Positions 32,237 to 43,486 of a stretch of DNA of 64,000 nucleotides are shown one piece after another; within the stretch, counting starts at the first letter, position 1, and the number at the start of each line of letters is the position of its first letter. Source of the stretch: Linum tenue (taxonomy: Eukaryota; Streptophyta; Magnoliopsida; Malpighiales; Linaceae); NCBI GenBank assembly GCA_946122785.1, contig CAMGYJ010000004.1, positions 19,800,150 through 19,864,149 of the forward strand. The letters are read 5' to 3'. The notes under the pieces are model-generated. The model made no database searches and was not told the origin of the DNA. It saw only the letters and a list, made by a program, of their open reading frames with translations. Both the position numbers and the translations under genes were made by a program.

Positions 32237-35140
32237 TCAATATTGGTTCGGAATTGGCGCCGAATCTTGCTCTATAGGTGGACCTGGGCAACGCCTCTTG
32301 TCATGACCCGGTTGTCTGCACTTTGAGCAACGCTTTGGACCCCGTCGGGCACGTTGTGATTGGTCCATTTCATTGTGAATCCTTTCGGTCCTAGGACGAC
32401 CTTTGGTGCGCTTTAAGTGTAACGGTGGGATAATCAACTTCCCATTGTCTACAGGCCAATAAGCTTCATCCGGCAGGGGGCTAAAACTTGACGAGTAGGA
32501 GTTCCTGATCGCCTGTTCCGTGTAGTAAGGACTAACCAAACTGTAAGCGCTGAGGGTTATCGACTTAGCTACTGCCATTGCATGTGAACAAGGTACTCTT
32601 CTGTTTTGATACTTTTGGCACGTACACTCTCCGGTGCGAGTTTCTACGTGTAGAGTAACGGATTGACGATTATGCCCACGTCTTCCTCCACCCCAGATAC
32701 CTGTTTGCACAGCAAAAATACCTTCATTGCGGTTGAACAGGACAACTCTGTGCTTACTTGATTTCTCTTCGATCTTCTGCATGCCATCAAATATATGCTT
32801 AGCTATTGAATGACCAGCACGCTCCCTCCCTATAGCAGCATCCCGTCTCTTCACAAACCACTCGTTTACCTTCCAATATGTCATCTCCACTAGGACAGAT
32901 ACAGGCATTGCCCTAATGCCCTTGTAGACTCCATTTATGCTCTCCCCATGGTTGGTAGTTGCAATTCCGAATCTAGCCCCGTTGTCCATGTGAAATGTCC
33001 ACATGTGCAGATCTTGACCTTCTGCCCATACTGCTCCCGCCCGGTGTATTTGACGGATCGTCTTCATCTTCTGCTCGTACTTTTTTGGTTGATGTGCAAC
33101 CGCTACAAGACCGGATAATTAATAATTAATCCATAAGAAATTTCATTTGAACAATAAACCATGAACAAGCACTGAATTACATTATTACCTGCACTCCACA
33201 ATTGATCTCTTATGTCTTTCTTCTTGCCAAATTTGTGTTGGAAATTGGCTAGGAAGTGACGAATACACCAACGCCATGTCCATCCCCATTCGTCCGGGAA
33301 ACCACGGACGGCGTGTTTAATCCCGGCATGTCGATCCGATATAATTGTAATACCCATTCTTTGTGTGACGTGGGCGTGTAGCTGGTCAAAGAACCATGCC
33401 CAACTTAGGTTGTTCTCCCCTTCAACTAATGCAAATGCTAAGGGAAAAATACTTAAATTTCCATCAACCCCAGTGGCAATGAGAAGAGTTCCTTTATACT
33501 TCCCAGTAAGGAAAGTTCCATCAACCTGTTAAAATGAATAATGAGTTAATAAAAATTGAAATTAGTAAAGTAATGAAATAGTACAATATTTTGAGTCCGT
33601 AATATACCTGAATCACTGGCATGCAGAAGGGAAACCCGTCAATGCATGGCTTGAATGTCCAGAACAGACGATGAAACATCAACTCGTTCTGTACTCGAAC
33701 TTGATCTTCAGTTTCTACGTTGTTGTACCAAGGCACGAAAACCGTCCCAGGGTTGGACTCCTCCATTGCGGACATTAGTCTGGGGAGTAAAGCATACGAG
33801 TCATCCCAATCACCGTAGACATCAGCCATGGCCTTCTGCTTCCCATGCCACGCCTTCTTATACCTTATGGTGTAGGAGTGTCGATCCTTCACCTCCGCCA
33901 TGATAGCTTTTATCTTGATATCTGGTTGTGCCTCGATAAGGTGCTTAATGGTTCTTGCCACTTTTTTTGCTTTCAGTTGCCGGTGATCCTGTGAAAGTAT
34001 GGTTGAGGAGCAACTGTGGTTGTTCTCTACTGTCCGCATGACCCAGACCCCCTTTCTCTTCATATATGCAGCACGAAGTTGCCACATACAACCCTCTCCA
34101 GCATTCTTACAAATGACATGCAGTTGTCCCTTGTCAGAATATTTTACCTTCCATTCGAAATTACGCCGCATGGCTTCTTCGCTAAAAGCGTCTTGCACAT
34201 CGGCTTTCGAAGTGAACGCCATACCCACTTCCAAATTAGCAGTCGGATTATACACAGGCATGGGCCGAAAGTCAGGGGCATCGTTCTGACCATATAAAAA
34301 TTGATCAGGAACCTCTGTGTAGTAAGGCGTTGGTGCCTATCGGAACGCCACCTCACTGTCATCGATATCGTCGTTATCGTCCGTATCTTCCTCCTCACTG
34401 ACTGATCTCAAATCTTCCTCACTTTCATCGTCACTGGAGGCGAATGGATAGGTCGGCGAAGGATGGTCATCGTTAGCAGCATAACCAGCATCGCCTTCTT
34501 GGTCATGCGAAGGACGCCCAGTTCGAAGGGTGTTTTCAATGTCACCCCACTCTGGACCCCAAGCAGGCCATTGATCACCGTCGGGCTGAACGATATCGAC
34601 GGCAGTCTCACCACCATGTGGCAGGTATTCTTCCCACCCAACACCTCCATCAGAACTACCTCCTCCGTAGTTGCTTGAAGTACCTCCCCAACCATACCCT
34701 CCGGCAGAAGAACCTGCTCCGTAGTTACTTGAACTACCACCCCAGCCATACCCTCCTGCAAAACCATCATCATAAGAATACTGGTGAGAATGAGTTTCAC
34801 CGACCGGCTCGGTCTCGACATACACCTCTGCAAGCCGCACGCCGTTCTCAGATATGAAATGTGTCATCATGTTCGCGTCGTCATCATCATTTATGTCAAC
34901 TTTTTCGTACATGACTCCGTCAGCACTCATGTTGGGATACCGGTAAGTAATTTGACGAACTCTCATTTGCCCGCCCGTACAAGTCCTTTCTGCACACCTG
35001 TCATGGAGTTCTTGCCACGAGGGCCTCGACTCAATTGTAAGCGTACTGGATTCGCCATCTTCATAGTCGATCCCCATGTTCGAGTTTGTCACCCGACCAT
35101 TCCACCGAATAATAAGCCGAAACTTCTTAAATTTACCCAT
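32237..35140 (-). pseudogene. mudrA-like: MuDR-type (MULE) transposase, three exons, single nonsense codon
   Basis: Catalyses element excision and insertion. Exons on minus: 35140-33608, 33525-33189 and 33102-32237, in phase, 912 codons including the stop. Order: N-terminal domain (MGKFKKFRLIIRWNG); Gly/Trp-rich repeats; acidic stretch; MuDR DNA-binding domain (GMAFTSKADVQDAFSEEAM ... NNHSCSS); MULE DDE core with D in VDGTFLTGKYKG (start of exon 2), D in IISDRHAGIKHA and a probable E in TTNHGESINGVYKG; SWIM zinc finger (CTCQKYQNRRVPCSH); C-terminal CCHC knuckle (CSKCRQPGHDKRRC). The one lesion is a TAG at 34337-34339 where CAG (Gln) is likely. Downstream coding is perfect, so the defect looks recent. 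Confidence 0.9.
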
Positions 35141-35664
35141 GTCTGCAATTTATAATAATTAAGTATTAGTATACAATTAGTACATTATGGATACAAAAAC
35201 AAAACAAACCCATAATAAAATGCAACTAATTGATCTATTATGAGAAAACTAAACAAATTAATCTAATTCAGTACTAACTAACTAACATCTATCATATCAT
35301 AATTAATCTAAATATATCATAACATATTTTCCAATAACTGCGATTCACTAAATACAGACATATTCATACTAACAGCTCAACATGTAAAAAATACATACTT
35401 ATAACATACTCAATCCCGATCTATCATGAGAAAACTAAACAAATTAATCTAAATTCAGTACTAACTAACTAACATCTATCATATCATAATTAATCTATAT
35501 ATATAAACAAATTAATGTAAACAATACGTAATTCTAACATACCGAATCCCGACGAGTTTCTTGAGCAGTAAACCAACTCCAAACCAGCTGAGAAACCGAC
35601 TAAAAAAAAGGGTTTGTTGTATTTGGTTGCTGTAAGGCAGCAGCAGGAAGGGAGTGGGCTTTGG

Positions 35665-35672
35665 TATTTATA
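35665..35672 (-). promoter_or_regulatory. TATA box of the transposase gene
   Basis: TATAAATA on the minus strand, inside the right end of the MULE, 525 bp upstream of the transposase ATG at 35140. Confidence 0.55.
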
Positions 35673-35690
35673 GGAAAAAATGGCTGCTAA

Positions 35691-36077
35691 TCACCGCTTT
35701 GGACTTTGGCGGTGAACACATCATCGCTGTTGTCCAAAGCGGTGATAGCTAGGTCGCTGTGACCTAATTTTTCCACCTACCAGGGTAGAAAAACGTGGTC
35801 AATTATCCCCGCTTTTCTCCACCGCGATGCTATCACCGTTTCACATAAACGCGGTGAAGAGATCGATTATCACCGTCGTTGTGAAAGGCGGGGATGCGAT
35901 CACTGTTGTGGTCCGAGGCGGTGAAGCAATCACTGTCGTGGTCCGAGGCGGTGAAGCAATCACTGTTGTGATTCAAAGCGGTGATGTTATCCCCGCTGTT
36001 CTCAAAAGCGGTGATACCTTCCCCCTTTTTAATCAAAGCGATGATTGTTATCACTGTCTTGGACAAAGACAGTGATT
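35691..36077. repeat. right subterminal array of TCACCG/CGGTGA palindromes
   Basis: At least nine units such as GCGGTGATGTTATCCCCGCT and AGGCGGTGAAGCAATCACTG, same style as the left array. Two successive units (about 35905-35965) are nearly identical. Confidence 0.85.
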
Positions 36078-36332
36078 GTGAAACTGCTGTATTTTGGGAA
36101 AAAAGTTTATAAGTATTGTATTTGAGGAATTTTTTTTAATAGGTAGAGTATTTTGGGATTTTTTCCCTGGAAGTCCATATCAACAAGTCTACAGAGATTG
36201 CACAGCTGATTACAGGATGAGACAATCATTGAGCAGTGAGTTGTTAAAAGGATGATAATGAGAAAAGCATACACAGGCAGACATGTAGATGCAATAACAA
36301 GTGTAAGAACAGGAAGAAGAAAGGAACTTACG

Positions 36333-36347
36333 GTAGTTGGCAGCAGG
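36333..36347 (-). pseudogene. kelch-like host gene, end of exon 1 with splice donor
   Basis: Codons for PAAN and Y lead to ACC|GTAAGT, a strong donor (GT at 36331-36330, exon end 36332). These bases directly continue the frame interrupted by the hAT element at 36356-37042 once its 8-bp duplication is removed. Confidence 0.6.
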
Positions 36348-36355
36348 AGTAAAGG

Positions 36356-37042
36356 CAGGGGCGGACCCAGGGAGGTTTAGGGGTGTCCCCGGACACCCCT
36401 AAATTTTGGGAAAACGATTATCCAACCTTCGGTGGTAATTTATGTATGGACAAAAAAAATATAATTAATAATGAGGGACACCCCTTAAATTTTAAAAATG
36501 ATTATCCTACTGTCATTTGTGTATAAGAATATAAGTGGTAGGTTGGATAATTCAAATCTAGAACACTATTATTATTAATAAACTTAATTTCTGTTGAGCT
36601 AAACTCATTTGTTGTTTGATTTTGAACAATGTGTAATAGTAAAATGGCATTCTCTATCTCTAATTATTTTAAAAACCTAACAATTAAACTAATTTCAAAC
36701 TACCCTTAATTTGTATTGATTTTATGATTGTACGGCAAGTGTTGAAAGAGTCTTTCAGCTTTTGGTTACATCAAGAACAAGTTTACAAATCGAATATGCG
36801 ATAAGTTCGTGAATGATTGTCTAGCTAGCAGTGTATATAGAGATAATTTTTTTTAACACTATAGACACCAAGTGTATTCTACAATTATTTCCAAATATGA
36901 AAACATATCATGGACTTTTTTAACCTATACGAGTAAGGTATTTTCTTATTTATAATTTTATTTTTATCAATTATTTTTATTTTTATTTAATTTATTTTTT
37001 AAAAGAGGACACCCCTATGAAAAATTTCTGGGTCCGCCACTG
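36356..37042. mobile_element. 687-bp hAT-like element inserted in the kelch-like gene
   Basis: Left end CAGGGGCGGACCCAGG, right end CTGGGTCCGCCACTG, and inside these an inverted GGGGTGTCC / GGACACCCC pair. A perfect 8-bp duplication AGTAAAGG (36348-36355, 37043-37050) fits hAT. AT-rich, no coding capacity. It interrupts the coding frame just after the codons for LYAFT. Confidence 0.9.
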
Positions 37043-37977
37043 AGTAAAGGCATACAATGGATTACGATCCAGTAAGAAAGGGTCTGCATATAGTGTATGC
37101 GACAAGATCTCACAGTCATAGCTTGATTCGCGAGGGGTACCAATATCATTGTCAGCGTCCATGGCAGCAACATCAGTGTTCTGCTGCTGGCCTTCCCACA
37201 ACTTAAACTTGAAGGCCACGAGGTGCTCAGCTATACTAGAACCTTCTAACCACAGAAAGAGACAGAACGAGTTGTCATCATCAGGCAACAAAGGCATCAC
37301 CCACCCCGCACCTCTAATATACTCCGAGTATTTATCAGTCAGAAGTTTTTCTAGCGTTGGCAGAGCTGTGACAATCCTTTTGAGATGCTCACGATGATCT
37401 AGTTTTCCATGGCAAGTCTTCTTACTCAAATCCGCCAAACTCGTAACCCCAACGAAGAGCGTTAACTCGGAATCAGATCTATCAACATGCGCTACAAACA
37501 ATTTGTCCCTGGAAATATCATTCAAAGATCTCCAGAATCCATCAAGGGGCTGTAGAAAAGGACATTGTGCACGTGCTTCTACTTCGGACCACTTATGGGT
37601 CTTCATGTCGAAACAGAACAGACGTTGCTCAAAATTCCATTCGCCAGCAATAATCTGGATATAGAGAAGGTTCCCTACCACAGCATGAGCCTTGGAATCA
37701 GGAGTACCAAGGTAAACAGAACCATAGGTGTCGTCCCAAGGGGTAGATATAGCTTTACATTTATACAGGCCTCCGTTGTCTTCCGATGGGAGATCTAAAA
37801 GCTCACAATACGTACCCTTTACGGGTAGCTCTCGACCATCTCCACATCGAAAACGACCAGTTGCGATGATTAAAATCTGCTTTGTTTCCGGGAAAGGAAT
37901 AACAATAGGACATATCTTAGGTCCATTCAGCTGACCTGCCTTGCAAAATTCGTAGGGATAGCTCCTGTCGTTGAGAT
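37043..37977 (-). pseudogene. kelch-like host gene, main coding segment
   Basis: An open minus-strand frame runs from the copia target site (37977) through NLNDRSYPYEFCKAG, GPKICPIVIPFPETKQIL, TPWDDTYGSVYLGT, LFCFDMKTHKWSEVEARAQ and LPDDDNSFCLFLWLEG to the hAT target site. The repeating pattern of hydrophobic strands with FCFDMKTHKW resembles a kelch/galactose-oxidase-like beta-propeller. Its function is unknown. The upstream coding part is at 42743-43135; the two are out of phase by one base across the copia insertion, so a frameshift has also occurred. Confidence 0.7.
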
Positions 37978-38140
37978 TGTATGAGCTTGTAATTCTCTGT
38001 GTGTTTATTGATCAATCAATAGCCTATTTATACAGTAAAGTTACAGGAGAAGTAGTTCTAGTAGTTGGAGCAAATTCAGGAACAGAATAACAGAGTGGAG
38101 AAGATGGAGGAAATGGCATAAGACCCGGTCTTCCTTAACA
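37978..38140 (-). repeat. copia LTR (3' LTR of the minus-strand element)
   Basis: 163 bp, TGTATGAGC ... CCTTAACA, identical to 42575-42737. Confidence 0.95.
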
Positions 38141-39622
38141 CGCCCCCGCAAGTTGATGGTGGAGAACCTTCAACTTGTCCCGAAAGTGGAGAAAGCGGGT
38201 ACGGGGTAGTGGCTTTGTGAGGAGATCCGCAATCTGATCTTCAGTAGAAATATAACGAACAAGCAAGCGTCCAGCAGCTACCCGTTCACGAACGAAGTGG
38301 AAGTCTACTTCCATGTGCTTGCTGCGTGTGTGGAAGACGGGATTGGCGGTGAGGTATGTTGCACCGAGATTGTCACACCAGAGCTTGGGAGGCGAGGAAA
38401 GTGGCTGACCGATCTCAGTGAGAAGAGACTCAATCCAAACAATTTCTGCTGCGAGAGTGGCTAAGGCCTTGTACTCCGCCTCGGTGGATGAGCGTGCAAC
38501 TGTGCGCTGTTTGCGGGATGACCAGGAGATGAGATTACAGCCGAGGTAGACAGCATATCCGGTTGTCGATCGACGATCAGTAACAGAGTTTGCCCATGCC
38601 GCGTCAGAGTAACCGGAGAGAAGCAAGGGAGAGGTGTTGCTGAAGAAGAGGCCATGAGTAGAAGTACCGGTGAGGTAACGGAGGATCCGCTTGACTTCTG
38701 ACCAGTGGTGCTGCAATGGATTGTGCATATGTTGCGCGGAGAAGTTGACAGCTTGTGAGATGTCTGGGCGAGTGAACTGGAGATATTGGAGGGCGCCGAC
38801 GATCTGGCGATATAATGAAGGGTCTTCGAAGGGAGTTGTGTCGGGGTCCTTTGTAGCCGGGGCAGCTGGTGTTGATATGGACTTGGCGTTACTCATCTTG
38901 GCTCGATCAAGAATAGCATCAATGTATTTTTGTTGCGTGAGCAGCAGACCCGTCGCAGTCCAATGGGCTTGGACGCCGAGGAAGTAGTTCAGCCGACCCA
39001 GATCCCGAACAGCAAACTGCCCCTGCAAAAACACCAGAAGAGAATCCAAGGCAGAGGCTTGATTCCCGGTTAGCAGAATGTCGTCCACATAAACGAGGAC
39101 ATACAGACGAGTGACGCTGCGGCGGAGGATGAACAAAGAGGGATCAGTTTGAGACCCTTTGAACCCATAGGACTCCAGGGCCTGACGTAGACAGTGGAAC
39201 CAGGCTCTCGGCGCCTGTTTGAGGCCGTAGAGCGACTTCCGGAGATGGCAGACGTGCTCTGGTCGAGCTGGGTCGACAAAGCCGGGCGGCTGTTGCATAT
39301 ACACTGGTTCGGAGAGACTGCCATGAAGGAAAGCATTGGCGATGTCCAATTGGCGTACCGGCCAATGTTGTGACACCGCGAGTGAGAGAATGAGCCTGAG
39401 AGTCGTGGGTTTGAGAACGGGACTGAATGTCTCGCCGTAGTCGATGCCGGGGCGCTGCTGGAAACCACGAGCTACTAGGCGGGCTTTGTACCGCTCGATT
39501 GAGCCGTCAGGCCGAGTCTTGATACGAAAGATCCATTTGCAAGAGATGAGATTCTGATCAGAGGCAGGGGGAACCAGGAGCCAGGTGTGATTTCGGAGCA
39601 GGGCATTGTACTCCTCAAGCAT
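38135..39622 (-). pseudogene. pol: copia reverse transcriptase and RNase H (C-terminal part of polyprotein)
   Basis: In the same frame as 39656-42490 and separated from it by one TGA. The copia RT domain (HTWLLVPP, YKARLVARGF, DIANAFLHG, LYGLKQAPRAW) holds the catalytic YVDDILLTG. The RNase H region carries GYSDAAWANSVTDRRSTTGY, SSTEAEYKAL and LWCDNLGATYL, ending near LLTKPLPRTRF. The frame is fully open to a stop lying within the left LTR. Apart from the upstream stop, every catalytic block looks normal. Confidence 0.93.
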
Positions 39623-39655
39623 TGCGGCGCGCCAATGGGGATTTTGCAGAGCTTC

Positions 39656-42490
39656 TCAGGCGTTTTTGGGAATGGCGGGTAGAGGGTGGGAGGAGGAAAG
39701 AAAAGTTTTGGGCTTGAGGTGGCCGGTTTGGCCTCGGGTTCTCATATGATGGGACGGTGGCGGATGAGTCGGTGGTTGGGAGGTGCGGCGACGGGTCTGG
39801 GAAGAAGGGGTTGGTCGGGAAGAGGGAGGTGGGACGGCGGGGACTAGGGGACGAGGACGATGACTGCGGGGCTTTGTTGTGGTGGGTAGGGGAACGATGG
39901 GCTGGGGGGTAGGGGACGCGCGCGTGGGCTGTACTAGGGGATTAGGGTTGGTGGGTTGGGGAAGGGGAAGAATGGGCCGGGCTGGCGGTAGGGTGGGAGA
40001 GGGGTGAGGGGAATTGGTTGTGGGCCGGGCTGAAGGGGTATGGGGCTGGGTCGGTTGAAGAGACAGAGGGTGTGTAGATTTTGACGAAGGGAAATTTGGT
40101 GAGTGGGGAAAGGAGAACAGATCGGTGGGGAGAGGAAGAATTGTGGGTACCGACGAGCTGATGGGAACCGACGAGGTAGGGGTGGCCGGAAAGTATTTGG
40201 GGTCAGAGAAAGGAAAGCAATTTTCATCAAAGAGAACGTGGCGAGAAATGTGAACTTTGTTGGTCGCAAGATTGTAACAACGATAGCCCTTGTGCGTGGA
40301 ACTGTAGCCAAGGAAAACACACGGGGCAGAACGAGGTTGAAGCTTGTGACGAGTAGTTGGGCGAAGCCAAGGGTAGCAGAGAGTTCCAAAAATAAGAAGA
40401 CTTGAGTAATCGGGTTGTTGTGAATAGAGAATTTCAAGGGGAGAACGATCAGCAAGGAGGGGGGTGGGCATACGATTGATGAGAAAAGTGGCAGTGTCGA
40501 AAGCATATGACCAGAATTTGAGGGGGACCGAGGCATGGTGAAGAAGAGCCAAACCGGTTTCGACAATGTGTCGATGTTTGCGTTCGGCGCAACCATTTTG
40601 TTCGGGAGTGTAAGGACAAGAGGAGCGGTGAAGGATGCCATGTTCTTTGAGATAAGAGCCTAATTTCTGGTACTCGCCACCCCAGTCGGCTTGAAAAATT
40701 TTTATGGGGCGATCAAAGAATTTTTCCACATGTGTGCGAAATGTGATAAATATAGAGAGAAGATTGGAGCGATGTCGAGTGGGAAAGATCCACGTGAATT
40801 TACTAAAATGATCGTAGAATAAAATATAATAAAGATGACCATCGACAGAGAGTTCAGGGGCAGGGCCCCAGACATCGCTACAAATTAAATCAAGAGGACC
40901 AGAGGCAGTGAAAGTCGAAGGAGTAAAGGGAAGCTTGTGAATTTTGGCAACACTACAACCATGACACAAATGAACCTCTTGTTTATTGGAAACAGGCAGA
41001 GAATGGCGGTGGAGGACTTGACGTAGAACACGGGAGTGAGGGTGACCAAGACGTTGATGCCAGTGGGAGAGAGTGGAATGAAAGGCACGCGGAGCAACTT
41101 GAGAGAGAATGGAGAGTGGCACCGAGTACAATCCATCTTTACTGCGACCCTGATGGAGGATTTTCTGGGAGTGGGAGTCCTTGATGATAAAAGAATCATT
41201 AACAAAATGGATAGAAAGTGGATTAGTACGAGTGAGAGAGTTGATAGAAAGTAGATTGTGAGATGCAGAGGGAACATGGAGAATATTGGTAAGATTGAAA
41301 GGATGATGATTAATGGAGGCAAGGGAGGAACCAGAATGAGAGATGGGGAGAGAATTACCATTGCCAAAGGATACCTCGTCGGGCCCATTATATTCGGAGT
41401 GAAGGGCGAGATTGTTGAGATCGGAGGTGATGTGATAGTTAGACCCGGAATCCATTATCCAGTCTTGAGAGGTGGAGGAGGATGCATAATTGGAGGAGGG
41501 CGGAAAACGGGACGTGAGGGAGGGATTGGGGCAGTGTTTGGCTAAGTGGCCATATCCATGGCATGTGAAACATTGGAGCAGGCCGCTGGGAGGAGCCTGG
41601 GAGGGGTGAATGGGCCTGGGCCCAAGAAGCCCTGCACCATAGCCTGGCCCTGCAAAAGAAGAAGGCAGAATAGAGGGGTTAGGTGAGCGACCACTGCCGC
41701 TTGATCGGGATCCACGTCCGCGGCTGGGGAAGCGACCGCGTCCACGACCGCCGTATGTCGGATGGCCGCCGCGTCCACCATAGCGGCTGAAATTGGCCTG
41801 AGCGGCGCCAAAATCAGAGGAAGGGCCACGACGGCGTAGGCGATGCTCTTCATGGAGGAGGAGGCCGTGAAAGTCGTCAAACGTGATGGGCTCCAGCTTG
41901 GTTTCAATGGCGCGAACAAAGGGGAGGAAGTCGTCGCCGAGACCACGAAGGCATCGATCGACTAATTCATCGTCGGAGATCGGGCTATTGAGGGCAGCAA
42001 GACGATCAGCAAGATCTTGAGCACGAGCCAGATATTGAGCACAAGAATCAGAACCACGAGAGAGTTCTTCGAGCTGCGTGCGCAGGCCGCGCAAGGTTTG
42101 GCGATTGCCGGAGCCGTAGGTGGAGGCGAGTCGTGTCCAGGCTTCAAGGGCCGTTGAACAACCAACCAGCCAGGAGAGGATAGAGTCGGATAGGGAACCA
42201 GCGATCCAGGAGAACACTAGCTGGTCAAGACGGCGCCAAGCAATATAGGCAGGGTTGGATTGACCGTCGGCGAGAGTGCGAGGCGGTGCCGGAGAGCTGC
42301 CGTCGACGAATTTAGAGAGGTCGAAGCTGGTAAGAAGGGGAAGGAGCTGCATCTGCCAAAGAAGGTAGTTTGTGGAGGTGAGTTTGGTGGAGATATGAGG
42401 GGCCGAGGGAGGATTGAAAGGGGAGAAAGAGGGAGTAGAAGCAGGAGTAGGGCCTGTAGTTTCAGACGAGGATGAAGAAGAGGTCGACAT
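39656..42490 (-). pseudogene. gag-pol: copia gag-protease-integrase (N-terminal part of polyprotein)
   Basis: 944 codons from the ATG at 42490. Order: gag domain (STNYLLWQMQLLPLL, CLRGLGDDFLPFV); CCHC knuckle CFTCHGYGHLAKHC; protease WIMDSGSNYHIT; GAG-pre-integrase motif HWHQRLGHPH; integrase core with D in SDVWGP, D in QADWGGEY and E in NGCAERKHRHIVE; then a long Pro/Ser/Thr-rich linker. A TGA at 39656-39658 stops translation just before the EALQNPHW segment that leads into RT. A single substitution separates this copy from an open polyprotein. Confidence 0.93.
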
Positions 42491-42562
42491 TGTGCAGGAG
42501 ACAAAGGGAAGGAATCGAGAATGATAGGGGAAAAAAAACTTAATTTGCCGTTGGGCTGTGAA

Positions 42563-42574
42563 GCTCTGATACCA
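42563..42574 (-). other. copia primer binding site (initiator tRNA-Met)
   Basis: TGGTATCAGAGC on the minus strand, directly abutting the LTR. Confidence 0.9.
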
Positions 42575-42737
42575 TGTATGAGCTTGTAATTCTCTGTGTG
42601 TTTATTGATCAATCAATAGCCTATTTATACAGTAAAGTTACAGGAGAAGTAGTTCTAGTAGTTGGAGCAAATTCAGGAACAGAATAACAGAGTGGAGAAG
42701 ATGGAGGAAATGGCATAAGACCCGGTCTTCCTTAACA
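42575..42737 (-). repeat. copia LTR (5' LTR of the minus-strand element)
   Basis: 163 bp, identical to 37978-38140. Confidence 0.95.
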
Positions 42738-42742
42738 GAGAT

Positions 42743-43135
42743 CACAGACAAAGATTCTACAGATTCAGGTTCCCATTCCATATTAGGGAAATTACCAAAA
42801 CCATACAGTTTCAAACCTACCAATGCGAAACTCATACCTATACCCATGCTTTCGTGCAAGGTCGCGACCCTTCTATCGATTAGACACTCCTCGATATTCA
42901 TCAGATCCACCGTCACTTCTTCAGTACTTATCGAAGAGAACACCATCCCAAAATCCCACCAATGCTCCTGCTTCGGTTTCCGCCTGATCGCCAACTTGTA
43001 CCTCGATGGAGCATCATCACCTACATCGTCAGTAGCTGAGCACACCTCGTCTATACGACTCCGCTTAAACTCAGGGAACCCAACTCTCGATCCTTCTTCC
43101 TTGGTGTGGACGCATACCAAAGAATCCACAGACAT
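42743..43135 (-). pseudogene. kelch-like host gene, 5' coding segment
   Basis: The first ATG in the long minus frame is at 43135 (MSVDSLVCVHTKEEG). It continues through FKRSRIDEVCSA, KQEHWWDFGMVFSSI, LIDRRVATLHES, LYGFGNF and NMEWEPESVESLSV up to the copia insertion. The frame stays open for eleven or more codons upstream of this ATG, so an upstream start is possible. The continuation at 37977 is in a different phase. N-terminal region of the same unrecognised, kelch-like protein. Confidence 0.6.
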
Positions 43136-43476
43136 CCTAACCCCAACTCTAGACCCTATCAGCAACCGCAGCAGCAGAATATTGAGTTCGTCCGCGAGGG
43201 CCGCTGGTTTTCGAGAATTTTCGGTCTGGATCTGTTCTTCAGATCTGTGACCTACCCTTAGGCGGCAAGCGACGCAATTTGTTTTATAGTAACATCGATG
43301 GATTCATGGATGCAGTTGGACTTAGATTGGGCCTCTGTTTTCAGCGGGCTTGGCCTTCAATCATTAATTCAAAAGCCTTCTCTTACATGGATTTACTCCG
43401 CTCTTGCGTTTTTTTTTCTCGAAAGGACGATATTTACGTGCAAACTAGTTTGTAGGGATAGCCTGCAGCCTATCCA
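43136..43476. other. 5' flank of the kelch-like gene
   Basis: Probable promoter and 5' UTR. No other gene seen. Confidence 0.4.
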
Positions 43477-43486
43477 CCCGGCAACG

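Larger units (their letters stand above)
28198..36166. mobile_element. complete two-gene MULE (MuDR-like architecture) with transposase and PMD genes
   Basis: The termini are long inverted repeats beginning GGAAAAAATCCC and extending through CTACCTATTAAAAAAAATTC to ACAGCAGTTTCAC. They are flanked by a perfect 9-bp duplication CTGGAAGTC (28189-28197 and 36167-36175). Each end adds an array of ATCACCG...CGGTGAT palindromes and a TATAAATA box. Two genes converge on the centre: PMD (plus) and transposase (minus). Convergent genes driven from each TIR is the layout of maize MuDR. The transposase has one nonsense codon; everything else looks intact. The element lies in an intron of the kelch-like gene. 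Confidence 0.93.
37978..42737 (-). mobile_element. Ty1/copia retrotransposon (Ale-like), identical LTRs
   Basis: Two 163-bp LTRs identical by eye (37978-38140, 42575-42737) are flanked by a perfect 5-bp duplication GAGAT (37973-37977, 42738-42742). On the minus strand: PBS TGGTATCAGAGC (tRNA-iMet), gag, protease, integrase, RT, RNase H, purine tract GCGGGGGCG. At 4.76 kb with very short LTRs it fits the Ale/Retrofit lineage. Identical LTRs mean a recent insertion. One in-frame TGA interrupts the polyprotein. It sits in the coding sequence of the kelch-like gene. Confidence 0.95.

Noticed and set aside
40103..41545. several open frames on the plus strand inside the copia element
   Set aside because: They are antisense shadows of the gag-integrase reading frame.
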